A stretch of 64,000 bases of DNA from a virus, in IMG/VR virus record IMGVR_UViG_3300028840_001747, positions 40,926 through 104,925 of that record. One strand, given 5' to 3'. Below the pieces are notes generated by a model. It was not told where the DNA came from. It worked only from the letters and a program-made list of their open reading frames with translations, and made no database searches. The number at the start of each line of letters is the position of its first letter. Within the stretch, counting starts at the first letter, position 1. Positions 1 through 8,983 of the stretch are shown here, one piece after another. Both the position numbers and the translations under genes were made by a program.

Positions 1-1060
1 TTATGGCCGTTGACGCTTGACTTGATGATATAGCGGTATCAGCAAATGATGAACTAATTGACCAATCACTATATGAAGATGATAAAGAATTTTCAGCAAA
101 TGAAGCACTTATAGAACGATCACTATATGATGAACTTTCAGCCCAACTTGCAGTTCCATACATCCTATTATCAGATCCACTTATATAAAAACTACCACTA
201 ACTTTTACGTCACCAAATCTCTCAATATGACCGTCAATACTTGATGTCCAATATGTATTAAGAGCATAAGATGCGGTAGTAGCATATGATGAACTTATAG
301 CCCAATCAGCATGACTTGCAGAACTTATCGTTCCAAGAACAACACTTGCTGTTTGAGAATAACTTGAACTTTCAGCCCAACTCGCAGTACCATATACTCT
401 ATTATCCGATCCACTAATATATAAACTTCCACTAATTTTTACGTCACCATAATGAGATATTGAACCATCCGCACTCGATGTCCATTGTGAAATTGTTCCA
501 CTAATAGAACTACTTGGAATGGCTCCAGGATCAGCAAGAGTTAATCCCGTATATTTATATACCGTTACACTATATGGAGTTGGATAAGAACCACTCGCAG
601 CATCAGCAACGTGAAGAACACCCGTCTTGTAATCAAATATCCAACTTATCGCATCAGTTTTGAAAATTTGACTTCCTGAAGCATCATAAAGTTTTACTTC
701 ATACGATGAACCATATTTATCACTTATAAAGTCGCCAATGAAATAACTCTGGGATGCTTCGTTGACCAACCAACCACTATTTATTGAGTCAGTTCCTGGT
801 GTAAATCCACTACCAGAAATAAAATAAAAGGCTTGATCGTTGAATGTTGGATCGGCAGTTAACGTGAATTGTTCGTAATATTCAGCATATCCGGATGTGA
901 TAGCAGACGCGGAATCCGTAGGAATAGTATTCATCCACACTTCGCGCATATGTGTGTTGATCGTATCTTTCCCTATCTCTTGAAAGAAATTCCTGTCAGG
1001 AGTCGTAAATCTTTTATTAATTAAAGTCTTAAATGACTTGTCAGTTTTATTTAAAGCCAC
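1..1060 (-). CDS. Tail-fibre-like structural protein, 3' part outside window
   Basis: The frame is open from a GTG at 1060 to the left edge, about 353 residues, with no stop, so the C-terminus is missing. GGAG lies eight bases before the GTG, 13 bases after the previous gene ends, which decides the start. The first ~170 residues are of no family I recognise. They are followed by two diverged copies of a ~75-residue unit that contain GDVKISGSLYISGSDN and GDVKVSGSFYISGSDN, and by Ser/Ala/Tyr-rich runs of the ASWAESSSYS, SSSYATTASYA type. Such runs are common in shafts of phage fibres, and proteins of this kind often end in a trimerising chaperone domain, which would lie outside the window. Function as a fibre or baseplate appendage is inferred from composition and from the position after neck and structural genes. 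Confidence 0.7.
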   Translation of the reverse strand, partial: MALNKTDKSFKTLINKRFTTPDRNFFQEIGKDTINTHMREVWMNTIPTDSASAITSGYAEYYEQFTLTADPTFNDQAFYFISGSGFTPGTDSINSGWLVNEASQSYFIGDFISDKYGSSYEVKLYDASGSQIFKTDAISWIFDYKTGVLHVADAASGSYPTPYSVTVYKYTGLTLADPGAIPSSSISGTISQWTSSADGSISHYGDVKISGSLYISGSDNRVYGTASWAESSSYSQTASVVLGTISSASHADWAISSSYATTASYALNTYWTSSIDGHIERFGDVKVSGSFYISGSDNRMYGTASWAESSSYSDRSISASFAENSLSSSYSDWSISSSFADTAISSSQASTAI

Positions 1061-1073
1061 TTACTTATCTCCA

Positions 1074-2783
1074 TTATCCATTATCAAATGTCACGGTTAA
1101 TTGTGTCAAATAATCCGTATTCGATGTATCATTAAATCTTACCATTAAAACTAATGGATTACTATTCGTTGTTTGTTTACCACTTGGCAATCCCCACGTT
1201 ATAGTATCTCCACTTACCGCACCATTCCTTATTCCATATATACTACCACTGTCGTCGCCAACCTCGCGTCCTAAATCATAAATACTCGACCCACTTTCGT
1301 TGGCGAGAACGAAAGCCATTTGTAAATCATCACTGCCAGACCAAACACCTACTATGTCACTCAATCCACTAAAACCATTCCTCGCAATTACTATCGTTCC
1401 ATTCTCGTTAGCATTTGTCGGTGTAAATGGACGATAATAAAACTGCTCCCCATCAGTAAATAAAACTCCACCATAACTACCCCACTTACCACTTATCAAA
1501 CGACCATTATTTACTTCCAAACGACCATCTATAAGCGTTTGTTGATTGTTCCATGAACCGGAATCAATAGCAAACCAACGTTTATCTTCATCGTCAAAAT
1601 ATTCCAGTAACACAGTACTTCTCGTCAAATATGTATTTATTGGACGATAACCAATATTTACATTAGCACTCGTTACATCACTTTTACCATCTTTTCTCAA
1701 TCTCACATTAAATGTTCCTAAATCATTATATGAAGTCTTTACATCATTACTCAATGTTATTGATTGTGTTACCGTCAAATCCCATGAATGTGTAGGAACA
1801 GTCAATGATGAAGTTGACACCGTCGTATTTGAGAAATACGAACTTTGTATTCTCGATTCATCACCATTACTATAAATAGGATTGTACAAATCTTGACCTA
1901 CATAATTTACATCAAATTGTGTTGTCCTACCATAATAATGCATTCCACTCATATATTTCCACGCAGGAGTCAACGAAGATGTATATGGATTTGTGGCAAA
2001 TGACTGATTTGGAAAATGATCAGCATTCGTTCCTACAAAATACATCGTTGTTACATCACTCTCTCCTGCACTATTGTCCGCTAACATCTTATATCTATAT
2101 GATCCCGTACTAACAAATGTTCCTGTTATCTCAGCATTTACTTTCAACCAAATGTTACTATATGTCGATATATCTGTTATATTTATTCCACCTGTCGCCC
2201 CAACTCCACTCGATAAGGCTCTCTCACCAAATGAAATGAAGTTTTGTTGACTTCCACTTGATACTGAAGCAGACACTCCACCAACTATACTGGCGAAACT
2301 GGCAGAAGTTCCACCAGTAAATGTATCACTTTGATCAGGTGATACTAATACAATAGCATTAGCAGAATCATCGTTTGATAATGTTGTTAAATTATCACCT
2401 GGTGACGCAAATGAATACCACGATCCACTTGTTAACCCAGCAGAAAGATAACCACTAAATAAACTTGGCGAACTTAAAGTTAAATCTTGTCCCGTTAACG
2501 CTTCGGGACTACTTGGAGCTATTTGTAATAATAATTCATTTACATCGTCAAACGCATTTGGTATTCTCGTATCAGGTGTCCAATAACTAAAATATCCATC
2601 CGTATAAGTTCCGTCATCTGGATTTCCTATTGTACCACTACCTTGTATCGCAACCACATTCAACGCATCGGCTATCGACATCGAAGGATTTAGGGCGCCA
2701 ATGTTATACCCGCCTGCGGTCGGTATACCTGCTTGTAAATCACTTCCACTTACTCTTAATTGTTTTGGATATATTAGTGCCAT
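1074..2783 (-). CDS. Structural protein, probable fibre or baseplate component
   Basis: 569 residues, rich in Ser, Thr, Gly and Asn, without transmembrane segments or signal peptide. It opens with MALIYPKQLRVSGSDLQAG and has many short beta-strand-like stretches with the SGS/GSG turns seen in the other fibre proteins of this genome, for example 38294-41152. No enzyme motif is visible and there is no capsid-type leader. It begins one base inside the end of the preceding small gene and is followed after 13 bases by the partial fibre gene, so the three are probably co-transcribed. Assignment as a virion surface protein is inferred from composition and context only. Confidence 0.6.
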   Translation of the reverse strand: MALIYPKQLRVSGSDLQAGIPTAGGYNIGALNPSMSIADALNVVAIQGSGTIGNPDDGTYTDGYFSYWTPDTRIPNAFDDVNELLLQIAPSSPEALTGQDLTLSSPSLFSGYLSAGLTSGSWYSFASPGDNLTTLSNDDSANAIVLVSPDQSDTFTGGTSASFASIVGGVSASVSSGSQQNFISFGERALSSGVGATGGINITDISTYSNIWLKVNAEITGTFVSTGSYRYKMLADNSAGESDVTTMYFVGTNADHFPNQSFATNPYTSSLTPAWKYMSGMHYYGRTTQFDVNYVGQDLYNPIYSNGDESRIQSSYFSNTTVSTSSLTVPTHSWDLTVTQSITLSNDVKTSYNDLGTFNVRLRKDGKSDVTSANVNIGYRPINTYLTRSTVLLEYFDDEDKRWFAIDSGSWNNQQTLIDGRLEVNNGRLISGKWGSYGGVLFTDGEQFYYRPFTPTNANENGTIVIARNGFSGLSDIVGVWSGSDDLQMAFVLANESGSSIYDLGREVGDDSGSIYGIRNGAVSGDTITWGLPSGKQTTNSNPLVLMVRFNDTSNTDYLTQLTVTFDNG

Positions 2784-3130
2784 TATTTCTCAAATACCCT
2801 TTTCTTGTTGTGTACCCATTTATCCATTTGATAAATAAATCCACCATTTTCTTTTTCAATTATTTCTAATCCATAAATAGGCTCTTTTCCTGGCGTCCCA
2901 GCAAAAAATAGTCCATTATTATCTCTATCTAAATCACTTTCACCAGGTTTTAACAAGTCTGATAGCTTAGTCCAACCAATGAGATTTATTTTATTCATTG
3001 ATTCAAGTCGCCATTGTTCCCACTTTTTATCAATAATATTATTCGGGGCATGCGACCACGCTAATTCGCCCATCGCCATGTCGGTTTCCGCATTGGATAC
3101 TTCCTTTAATAATTTCTTTAAACTAATCAT
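2783..3130 (-). CDS. Small protein with capsid-type leader
   Basis: 115 residues starting MISLKKLLKE, the short amphipathic leader ending in L-x-E that recurs in this genome and resembles T4 capsid-targeting sequences. The rest (residues 11-115) is soluble, charged, with NGLFFAGTPGKEPIYGLEI in the middle; I do not recognise the family. It overlaps the genes on both sides by a single base. Predicted cleavage by the prohead protease would be after Glu10. Packaging in the head is an inference from the leader; the body gives no hint of activity. Confidence 0.7.
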   Translation of the reverse strand: MISLKKLLKEVSNAETDMAMGELAWSHAPNNIIDKKWEQWRLESMNKINLIGWTKLSDLLKPGESDLDRDNNGLFFAGTPGKEPIYGLEIIEKENGGFIYQMDKWVHNKKRVFEK

Positions 3131-3489
3131 TAATATTCTATCTTTTTCATTACAAATTTATATTTTGGATTTTTTCTTTCTACTTTCTTTACATATTTCT
3201 CAGGTACATCAACATTAGATAACCCTAACATAAATGTATCTGTATCTTGATACCGTTCCCAAGCAATATATCCCTTTCTACTATCTAATGGAATATCTAA
3301 CCATTGAGATAAATGTAAATGTAATGTTTTCCACGCATCGTCAACAACATATAAATCTCCGTTAGGCATACTCATTCCTCTCAACCCAGGTTCCATTCTT
3401 CTAATAGATTTAGGGTTTTTATATACGTCAAATTCATCGAAAATTTGACCAATTAAATCTTCTTTTATTAATTTTTTTAACTTAATCAT
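3130..3489 (-). CDS. Leader-bearing YKNPKS-family protein, paralogue 1
   Basis: 119 residues. Leader MIKLKKLIKE, identical to those of 44143-44592 and 44597-45043, with which the whole protein is homologous: all three have V/IYKNPKS(I/V)(R/K)RM, then (L/I)(R/K)G(M/L/V)S.P.G(D/N)(L/F)YV(V/M)D, a KGYI.W segment, and a C-terminal KNP.(Y/L)KF. The family looks like a small one-domain protein of 100-140 residues; similar YKNP-type domains occur in phage polyvalent proteins, but I cannot give a function. This copy lies 41 kb from the other two, inside the neck/fibre region. The start overlaps the stop of the upstream gp15-like gene as ATGA. Packaging is inferred from the leader. Confidence 0.75.
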   Translation of the reverse strand: MIKLKKLIKEDLIGQIFDEFDVYKNPKSIRRMEPGLRGMSMPNGDLYVVDDAWKTLHLHLSQWLDIPLDSRKGYIAWERYQDTDTFMLGLSNVDVPEKYVKKVERKNPKYKFVMKKIEY

Positions 3490-4766
3490 TCAAATTTACC
3501 CCACGTTACTATTTCATCGTCACTCGTTAGCGCGTATCCTAAACTACCGGTGTCGGCGATAACTACAAACGCACTTCCACTTTGTTTTATTGTAAAAGCA
3601 TCATGTTCCATATATTGACCATTTATAAATACCAAAAAATCATCTTCGTCAGTTGGAGTCATTGTAGATGTACTCGGTAAATCAGATGGAATTGACGCTG
3701 TGTATACATTTGGATAAGTTACTATTGATTCTCCTACACTTGAACTCACCACCGTTGATCCCACCGTTGTAAATGATGAATATACTGCTAATTTATTTTG
3801 GTAATTCACTTGATGTTGTAATTTCAATATTTTAGCATCAACCATATCCGATATTGTTTGATTACCACTTACTGCTGGTTGTTTTCTTGACGAAACAATA
3901 ATCTTTTCACAAAATGGATCAGGTTGTGTTACACTCAATACGTCTACTTCCGTTTCCGTATCTAAAATTATTTGTTGTGTTGTATACGTCTTTTGAGTTG
4001 TTATTAAGTCATTCGCCTCTTCCGGAATCAAAAATCCTTGTATATCTAAAGTAAAATTAGACCTAACCATTCTACCCTTTTCCGTACTCAACTCCGTATT
4101 CATGTCAAAATTGTCGATCTTAGCTTTAAACTTAAACTTTTCATCGTCGCCCCAATAATCGCCCTCGGCGAACTGCATTTGCTCAACAATCTTGTTCATT
4201 TGGGTTACAAACGATGTCCATATAATACACTCATACGTTATAATAACATAGTCCGGTACAACAATGTTATACATTTCATATGTTGGTTTTATATTATTTT
4301 TTAACGAAAATCTATCATACTTGTTATGTTCGTTTGACCACTTTTTAGGAAAATAATGAACTAAATTCCGGTCAACCTTGTCAATAGGTATATTATCATC
4401 ACGACCTACATTTGTACGACGGTACATTACAATAGGTGCTATGATCTTCCCTTTACGATCACGTAAATAACCATCCTTTTGAGATGAAACCCACATCTCA
4501 GGATCGCCATATTTGATCGGAACATCTATCAATATTCCATTCTCTAATACTCTCGGTTTTATTATATTTTTAAAGTAAAAAATTATCGCTTCATCAATGT
4601 CTTGTAAACCAATGGAAATATCTTTAAATGTATCATCACTTCGTTTTATTTGTTCTTCGCGTTTTTCACGAGCGGGTTTACCAGAATACCTGAGTGTTCC
4701 GTCAAAATTTTCCCTTCTTGTTCTTGGCAAAGGTTTTTGTCTTTTAGGTGTGTTACTAATAGCCAT
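3486..4766 (-). CDS. gp15-like tail completion protein, second copy with C-terminal extension
   Basis: 426 residues. Residues 1-~260 are clearly homologous to the adjacent 281-residue protein: TPKRQ near the start, RREEQIKRSDDTFK, LQDIDEAI.FYFKN, IDVP(I/V)KYGDPE.W, Q(S/T)KDGY.RD+KGK, P..W.SFVTQMN.IVEQ, E.G.YWGD, STEKGRMVRSNF and GFLIPEE. The order of conserved elements (VP.TY, a long SIF/ITR-type helix with IVEQ, a final strand ending in NG(F/W).(I/Y)P) matches T4 gp15, the protein that caps the tail tube and sheath and joins tail to head. The C-terminal ~165 residues are an extra beta-rich domain ending in DDEIVTWGKFE. It starts in a TAATG overlap with the first copy. Two different gp15-type proteins may form a mixed terminator, or one may have taken a new role. 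Confidence 0.65.
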   Translation of the reverse strand: MAISNTPKRQKPLPRTRRENFDGTLRYSGKPAREKREEQIKRSDDTFKDISIGLQDIDEAIIFYFKNIIKPRVLENGILIDVPIKYGDPEMWVSSQKDGYLRDRKGKIIAPIVMYRRTNVGRDDNIPIDKVDRNLVHYFPKKWSNEHNKYDRFSLKNNIKPTYEMYNIVVPDYVIITYECIIWTSFVTQMNKIVEQMQFAEGDYWGDDEKFKFKAKIDNFDMNTELSTEKGRMVRSNFTLDIQGFLIPEEANDLITTQKTYTTQQIILDTETEVDVLSVTQPDPFCEKIIVSSRKQPAVSGNQTISDMVDAKILKLQHQVNYQNKLAVYSSFTTVGSTVVSSSVGESIVTYPNVYTASIPSDLPSTSTMTPTDEDDFLVFINGQYMEHDAFTIKQSGSAFVVIADTGSLGYALTSDDEIVTWGKFE

Positions 4767-5611
4767 TATTTCATATCCTCAGCACTTACAACAGTTTCTA
4801 CTCCAAGAACTACTTGTTGTTTTGTTCGTGTCTTTTGTGTCGTTACTAAATCGTCATATGTTTCCGGTATCAAGAATCCATTTATCAATAATGTAAAGTT
4901 TGACCTTACTAATCGACCTTTCTCCGTATTCACATCTACATTTTGATCAAATGAATCTATCTTTGACCTAAATTTATATTTGTTTTTGTCGCCCCAATAG
5001 GCGCCTTCACTGTATACAAGCTGTTCCACTATCGAATTCATTTGGGTTACAAATGATGTCCAAATTATACTCTCATATGTCACAGTTATATAGTCAGGTT
5101 GGATCACGGTGAAAACCTCATATTCCTTTTTCCTGTCTATACCGGTCAATAACGAAAATCGATCATATGAATTTTTCTTAGACCACTTTTTAGGAAATTG
5201 GTGTACTATATTCCTATCCGTTTTGTCCACGGGCATCCCGTCGTCACGAGCAATGTTCGTCCTACGTACCATTATGATTGGCGAAATCATTTTACCCTTC
5301 TTGTCTCGTACATACCCATCCTTTTGTGTCGCTCGCCATAACTCCGGATCGCCGTACTTCACCGGTACGTCAATGATTTCTTCATTCTCAATGACAGTTG
5401 GTTTTATGACATTCTTGAAATAAAATAGGATCGCCTCGTCAATGTCTTGAAGTTTTATGGATACATTTTTGAATGTATCATCACTTCTCTTGACTTGTTC
5501 TTCTCTTCGGTGGGGCACAGGTGGATTGTCTATGTCTTTGTGATATTCGTGCTCGCCCAAACGAGTCTTGACTAAAGGATTTTGTCTTTTTGGAGTTTTA
5601 TCAATCGCCAT
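4766..5611 (-). CDS. 15: gp15-like tail completion (tail terminator) protein, first copy
   Basis: 281 residues, close to the 272 of T4 gp15. Features seen: IDVPVKYGDPELW (residues ~80-95), a KDGYVRDKKGK loop, ITVTYESIIWTSFVTQMNSI followed by VEQ, then VRSNFTLLINGFLIPE near the C-terminus, which parallels the gp15 pattern of VPITYA, FTRYEDDMFQIVEQ and TFEVNGWMYPP. In T4 gp15 binds the end of the tail and docks on gp13/gp14. Here the gene follows gp13- and gp14-like genes in the same order as T4. The start ATG has GGAGAGACAAC in front. The gene directly downstream is its paralogue. The family call rests on pattern matching by eye and gene order. Confidence 0.68.
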   Translation of the reverse strand: MAIDKTPKRQNPLVKTRLGEHEYHKDIDNPPVPHRREEQVKRSDDTFKNVSIKLQDIDEAILFYFKNVIKPTVIENEEIIDVPVKYGDPELWRATQKDGYVRDKKGKMISPIIMVRRTNIARDDGMPVDKTDRNIVHQFPKKWSKKNSYDRFSLLTGIDRKKEYEVFTVIQPDYITVTYESIIWTSFVTQMNSIVEQLVYSEGAYWGDKNKYKFRSKIDSFDQNVDVNTEKGRLVRSNFTLLINGFLIPETYDDLVTTQKTRTKQQVVLGVETVVSAEDMK

Positions 5612-5623
5612 GTTGTCTCTCCA

Positions 5624-6106
5624 TTATATTCTTTCATTCCTGTCACCTACCCTTACATTCTCAATTTGTAATTTGTCTCGTTGAGTCATTGCAGCGGTAG
5701 CAACGATGGAAAAGTTTTTATATACTTGTCCACCAATGAGTTGATTTTCTACTACGGTGTTAATCTCAAAATACGCTTCATTAAACTCAACAATGTCGCC
5801 GGTTTCAGGATAAAATCCCCTATCAGCTATCATTTCACGATGAAATGCTAATGTTATTGATTGATCGACAACAGGACCAAATCCTTCAGTTGAATCAGTT
5901 GTTTGATCTTCACGGGAAATTAAACAGCCAATTTGAATACCTTTCGTGTATGTCTTTGTGACTGATTCACCGTATATATTATCTTCACTTTCTGTACTAA
6001 TCTTATATACTATAACGGGAGTTTGGATAATCCTATTCAATAGTTCATTACTATAAGAATTAAATAATTTTATATCCCGCCTACGATTGAATAATGGTTT
6101 TACCAT
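5624..6106 (-). CDS. 14: gp14-like neck / head-closure protein
   Basis: 160 residues, shorter than T4 gp14 (256). It starts MVKPLFNRRRDIKLFNSYSN and has a compact beta-barrel-like body with IYGES (residues ~45), GCLISRED, a Q.ITLAFHREM strand and TGDIVEFNEAYFEI, the pattern of head-tail connector or closure proteins that check the tail interface. The position between gp13-like and gp15-like genes is the T4 order and is the main reason for the name. GGGAGATTAGA precedes the ATG. I am less sure of the exact family than of the role in the neck. Confidence 0.5.
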   Translation of the reverse strand: MVKPLFNRRRDIKLFNSYSNELLNRIIQTPVIVYKISTESEDNIYGESVTKTYTKGIQIGCLISREDQTTDSTEGFGPVVDQSITLAFHREMIADRGFYPETGDIVEFNEAYFEINTVVENQLIGGQVYKNFSIVATAAMTQRDKLQIENVRVGDRNERI

Positions 6107-6125
6107 TCTAATCTCCCTTTAAAAA

Positions 6126-7328
6126 TTAAGCAACATATATACCATGTTCAAACGGAACATTCTTTAAACTACTTATCATGGCTTCCTCTTGAGCCGTCTT
6201 TTTCTCCCACTGGCTTTGCATACTTGCATCTTCTAATGTCTCGCGAAGTTGTGTAATTAAAGCTTCTTTTTCAGTTTGTGCTTCACTTCTCATTGTTTCA
6301 CCATCAAGTGTTACCTCAGCATTTGGAATAGGAATTTGTTGATACTTTGACCTAATCATACCTAATGTCTCTTTAGCACAAGCAAGTGCGTATGTCCTAA
6401 TCCATTGTAAACCAGGTTGATTCAAACTACTATAAGGCATATCTTGATAACCAATATTTGAAAAGTCGCCTTGTGTTTGTGATCCGGTTGATTGTGAATA
6501 TTCTTCCTCACTTGATCCACTTGGCGTTTGAATAACGTTATTATCTCTATCCTCAACAAAAATATATTCAAACCATAAATTGAATGTAGATGTCGGTCTT
6601 GGAAATAATCTTAGTTGATTGTTGACTATCTCAAATGAATACGCTGAACGTCTTATTTGATCATTTAATTCAACACTTTGTACCCTCAATAAATCTTCAT
6701 AAATAGGAAATAAAACATATTCAATAGCTGGTTGCCATCCGCCCCAACCGAATTCATCCATCAAATTGTTTCTCGCCAGTCCGGTCTCTACAAATGGATC
6801 ATAATAACGAGATACCGCTGGGCGACCTTCATGAAATACCCTCTTGATTTCTATCGCTTTTCCATCAACATTGTCAGCAGCCCATTGATTCAAATCGTAA
6901 TTTTGACCTTGTGCTTGCGATACTTCAACAGATCCTTTTCGCCAGGTTATGTTTCCACCCGCTCCAGCTTCAGCACCATACTCGTGTGCTAATCTGATGA
7001 TTTGATTTAATCCGGTAGATGTTATATTCTTTTGAGTTAGATTTACGTTTTTATCCAACCCTTGAGCAGCTAACCTGTTTTCTCGTATGTTGAATTGATT
7101 GACCTGGTTCGCGAAGTCACTTACCGCTTGTTCGTATGCTGCATAAAAATTGTAGTCCGTCATTTCGATTTCTACAACAGGAAATCCTAATCTACGAGCC
7201 GACCACTTGGCGAAATTTGGCGCGTCCTCTTGAAACTTTGGATCATTGTCATACAATCCAAAAGGTGTACTACCTGATACCGCTCCGGGAGTATCTTCCC
7301 ATACTGGAGCTTCTTCAAATACTGCCAT
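6126..7328 (-). CDS. 13: gp13-like neck protein
   Basis: 400 residues (T4 gp13: 309). The N-terminal part has YNFYAAYEQAVSDFANQVNQ and FNIRENRLAAQG, and later NNQLRLFPRPTSTFNLWFEY, the hallmarks of the gp13 family of marine T4-like phages, with a helical bundle followed by a beta section. It forms the ring that closes the portal and receives the tail with gp14. It is the first gene of the 13-14-15-15' block. GGAGAGGATAA precedes the ATG and the AT-rich motif at 7359-7374 lies about 30 bases upstream, so the block probably has its own late transcript. No anomalies seen. Confidence 0.75.
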   Translation of the reverse strand: MAVFEEAPVWEDTPGAVSGSTPFGLYDNDPKFQEDAPNFAKWSARRLGFPVVEIEMTDYNFYAAYEQAVSDFANQVNQFNIRENRLAAQGLDKNVNLTQKNITSTGLNQIIRLAHEYGAEAGAGGNITWRKGSVEVSQAQGQNYDLNQWAADNVDGKAIEIKRVFHEGRPAVSRYYDPFVETGLARNNLMDEFGWGGWQPAIEYVLFPIYEDLLRVQSVELNDQIRRSAYSFEIVNNQLRLFPRPTSTFNLWFEYIFVEDRDNNVIQTPSGSSEEEYSQSTGSQTQGDFSNIGYQDMPYSSLNQPGLQWIRTYALACAKETLGMIRSKYQQIPIPNAEVTLDGETMRSEAQTEKEALITQLRETLEDASMQSQWEKKTAQEEAMISSLKNVPFEHGIYVA

Positions 7329-7358
7329 TTATCCTCTCCTATAATGAATGTTTCTTTA

Positions 7359-7374
7359 CACATATAAATATAAA
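7359..7374 (-). promoter_or_regulatory. Candidate late promoter motif before the neck block
   Basis: Coding-strand sequence TATATTTATATGTG, about 31 bases upstream of the gp13-like start. It is one of ten copies of a recurrent motif (ATATTTATATGT-like) found in front of gene blocks in this window and always in the orientation of the following gene. Confidence 0.5.
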
Positions 7375-7476
7375 AGATTAGGAAAATTAGGTAAGTTGTA
7401 AGGTGTGTATTTTTTAAGCTGTTCCCTGACCCCGTTAGTAGTTTTACTATCTTCGGACAATAAAGTTCCCAACTTT

Positions 7477-7490
7477 TTTATATTTATATA
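7477..7490 (+). promoter_or_regulatory. Candidate late promoter motif before the only plus-strand gene
   Basis: TTATATTTATATAT on the plus strand, about 19 bases before the ATG at 7509, with GGAG in between. It is the same motif as in front of the minus-strand blocks but turned round with its gene. This copy is the strongest argument that the motif is directional on the coding strand. Confidence 0.5.
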
Positions 7491-7508
7491 TACTAACGGA
7501 GAAATAAT

Positions 7509-7823
7509 ATGAGTTATATTTATCTAATAAAATGTGAAGTAGATGAAACTATATTGTATAAAATAGGATATTCTAAAGATGTGAAAAGACGATTGAAAGA
7601 GTTAAAAACAAGTAATCCTAACCCTCTTGAGATTGTCGCCACTTTCGAAACTAAACATAATCGAAAACTTGAAACATCATTCCATAACTATTATAAACAT
7701 AAAAATGTCAATGGTGAATGGTTTTCACTATCATCAAATGAAGTCGAAAGATTTTTGGAAAATTGTCGCCAAATGGAAAGAAATTTTGATATAATGGTGA
7801 AAATGGGAAATCCTTTTGTGTAA
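7509..7823 (+). CDS. GIY-YIG-type nuclease-like protein (T5orf172/MUG113 family)
   Basis: 104 residues. It begins with YIYLIKCE, then LYKIGYSKDVKRRLKEL (residues ~18-34), NP..LEIVATFE, KLETSFHNYY, and GEWFSL near residue 75, which is the full signature of the T5orf172 branch of the GIY-YIG superfamily. Arg in RRL and Glu in LETSFH are the expected active-site positions. Such genes are frequent small mobile or accessory nucleases in large phages. It is the only plus-strand gene here, sits between the capsid and neck genes, has GGAG six bases before the ATG, its own upstream motif and a terminator directly after. Whether it is an intergenic homing nuclease or a host-directed nuclease cannot be told. 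Confidence 0.8.
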   Translation: MSYIYLIKCEVDETILYKIGYSKDVKRRLKELKTSNPNPLEIVATFETKHNRKLETSFHNYYKHKNVNGEWFSLSSNEVERFLENCRQMERNFDIMVKMGNPFV

Positions 7824-7826
7824 AAT

Positions 7827-7854
7827 AAAAAACCCGACCGAAGTCGGGTTCTTT
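7827..7854. terminator. Bidirectional intrinsic terminator
   Basis: Perfect 8-bp stem AACCCGAC / GTCGGGTT with a CGAA loop. On the minus strand it is followed by TTTTTTATTTT and closes 7867-8475; on the plus strand it is followed by CTTT and closes the GIY-YIG gene. The same CCCGAC/GTCGGG stem is used in the two terminators at 8582 and 9772. Confidence 0.85.
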
Positions 7855-7866
7855 AAAAATTAAATA

Positions 7867-8475
7867 TTAACCTGCATCATCGAAAAATTCAAATGATATT
7901 GATGTGGTTAAATAACTAAATGCTCTATCTTGACTTCTATCTCCACTAAAAGTATTATATACTATACATTTATATGTATAGAAATTCATACTTTGTAATC
8001 CCCAACTTGAAGATACCGTTAATATCGGATTATCCGAATACACAGAATGAATCACCGTTGAACCATTTTTAATTTCATGTTTATATTTAACGGCTTCATT
8101 TTTCCAAGAAGATGAAATTGCATTAACACTTAAAGTTTGACCAATTTGACGCATAATACCATTAGATTGTTGTATAGAAGATTGATACGTTGCTTTCCCA
8201 ACCTCAATAGCAAATTCATTTAAAATCGTTGTACCTGCACTATCAGTTACTCTACAAAAATTTAAACCACCTTGAAAACAATAATCTTTTAATTCGTCCG
8301 GTACATTAAGATTTGTTGAACTTATTTCACCAATTTGTAAAGAAAATCCAGGATCCCTAAAAATTTTTAGTTTAATACTTCCAAATATTAAATTCCAAAT
8401 CTCAGGAATATCAGTATCATTTAAAACTTTATCATGTACTTGAGTAAATGTGTTGGCCCCAGAAAATATTTTCAT
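7867..8475 (-). CDS. Unknown protein, possibly a virion decoration or fibre-type protein
   Basis: 202 residues from the ATG at 8475, chosen because AGGAGAAATTTA stands right before it; the frame is open further upstream but without a ribosome site. The product, starting MKIFSGANTFTQVHDKVL, has no signal peptide or transmembrane segment, many Ser/Thr strands (SSSWKNEA, VSSSWGLQSM) and ends SISFEFFDDAG. I do not recognise the family. It is a single-gene unit: a terminator follows at 7827 and the terminator of the previous gene lies upstream at 8582. The upstream 100 bases are AT-rich and contain a TATAAT-like element but no copy of the late motif. Confidence 0.65.
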   Translation of the reverse strand: MKIFSGANTFTQVHDKVLNDTDIPEIWNLIFGSIKLKIFRDPGFSLQIGEISSTNLNVPDELKDYCFQGGLNFCRVTDSAGTTILNEFAIEVGKATYQSSIQQSNGIMRQIGQTLSVNAISSSWKNEAVKYKHEIKNGSTVIHSVYSDNPILTVSSSWGLQSMNFYTYKCIVYNTFSGDRSQDRAFSYLTTSISFEFFDDAG

Positions 8476-8581
8476 TAAATTTCTCCTAATTAAAATTATA
8501 TTATAATAAAATATAAGAACCTTTTCCACCTATAAGTATTGATATATATGTAAATAAAACAACAATATATACATATAAGCC

Positions 8582-8611
8582 AAAAAACCCGACTCAAATT
8601 AATGAGTCGGG
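8582..8611 (-). terminator. Intrinsic terminator of 8635-8967
   Basis: Stem CCCGACTCA / TGAGTCGGG with an AATTAA-type loop; on the minus strand followed by TTTTTTGG. It shares its CCCGAC stem base with the terminators at 7827 and 9772. Confidence 0.85.
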
Positions 8612-8634
8612 CTTAGTTTTAAATTCTCCTTGTT

Positions 8635-8967
8635 TTATAAAGATTCTCCATTAAAAGTAATACCAAAATTCAAATCATCACTATGACTTAATTCTTCGGG
8701 CATTTCCAATCCATCATCCTTGACAGATTTTTCGAATAAAAACCATTCGTGATATAAACCACTACCATAAAGTATTCTACTTACATTGTGTGACCCAAAT
8801 ATGTTCGGTCTATCAACCATGTATCGTATGACCGCATATTTCTTCGCACTCAGTATACCCTTTTCACCGGATTCAAAATTCGCTATTGATGCGTAATCTT
8901 TAACTAAAACAGTTCCGTCACCATTTCCGGTATCTACAAGTTCAAAATCTAAAAATTTAATTCTCAT
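8635..8967 (-). CDS. Small soluble protein of unknown function
   Basis: 110 residues from the ATG at 8967 (MRIKFLDFELVDTGNGDG), preferred over an upstream in-frame ATG because AAAGGAAAAAGTT precedes it and it leaves 16 bases after the previous gene. Acidic, no membrane segment; VRYMVDRPNIFGSHNVSRI-like central part reads as a compact alpha/beta domain (MVDRPN, FGSHNVSRIL, GSGLYHEWFLFE). Family not recognised. It forms a pair with 8984-9667 and is followed by a terminator. Confidence 0.65.
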   Translation of the reverse strand: MRIKFLDFELVDTGNGDGTVLVKDYASIANFESGEKGILSAKKYAVIRYMVDRPNIFGSHNVSRILYGSGLYHEWFLFEKSVKDDGLEMPEELSHSDDLNFGITFNGESL

Positions 8968-8983
8968 AACTTTTTCCTTTATT

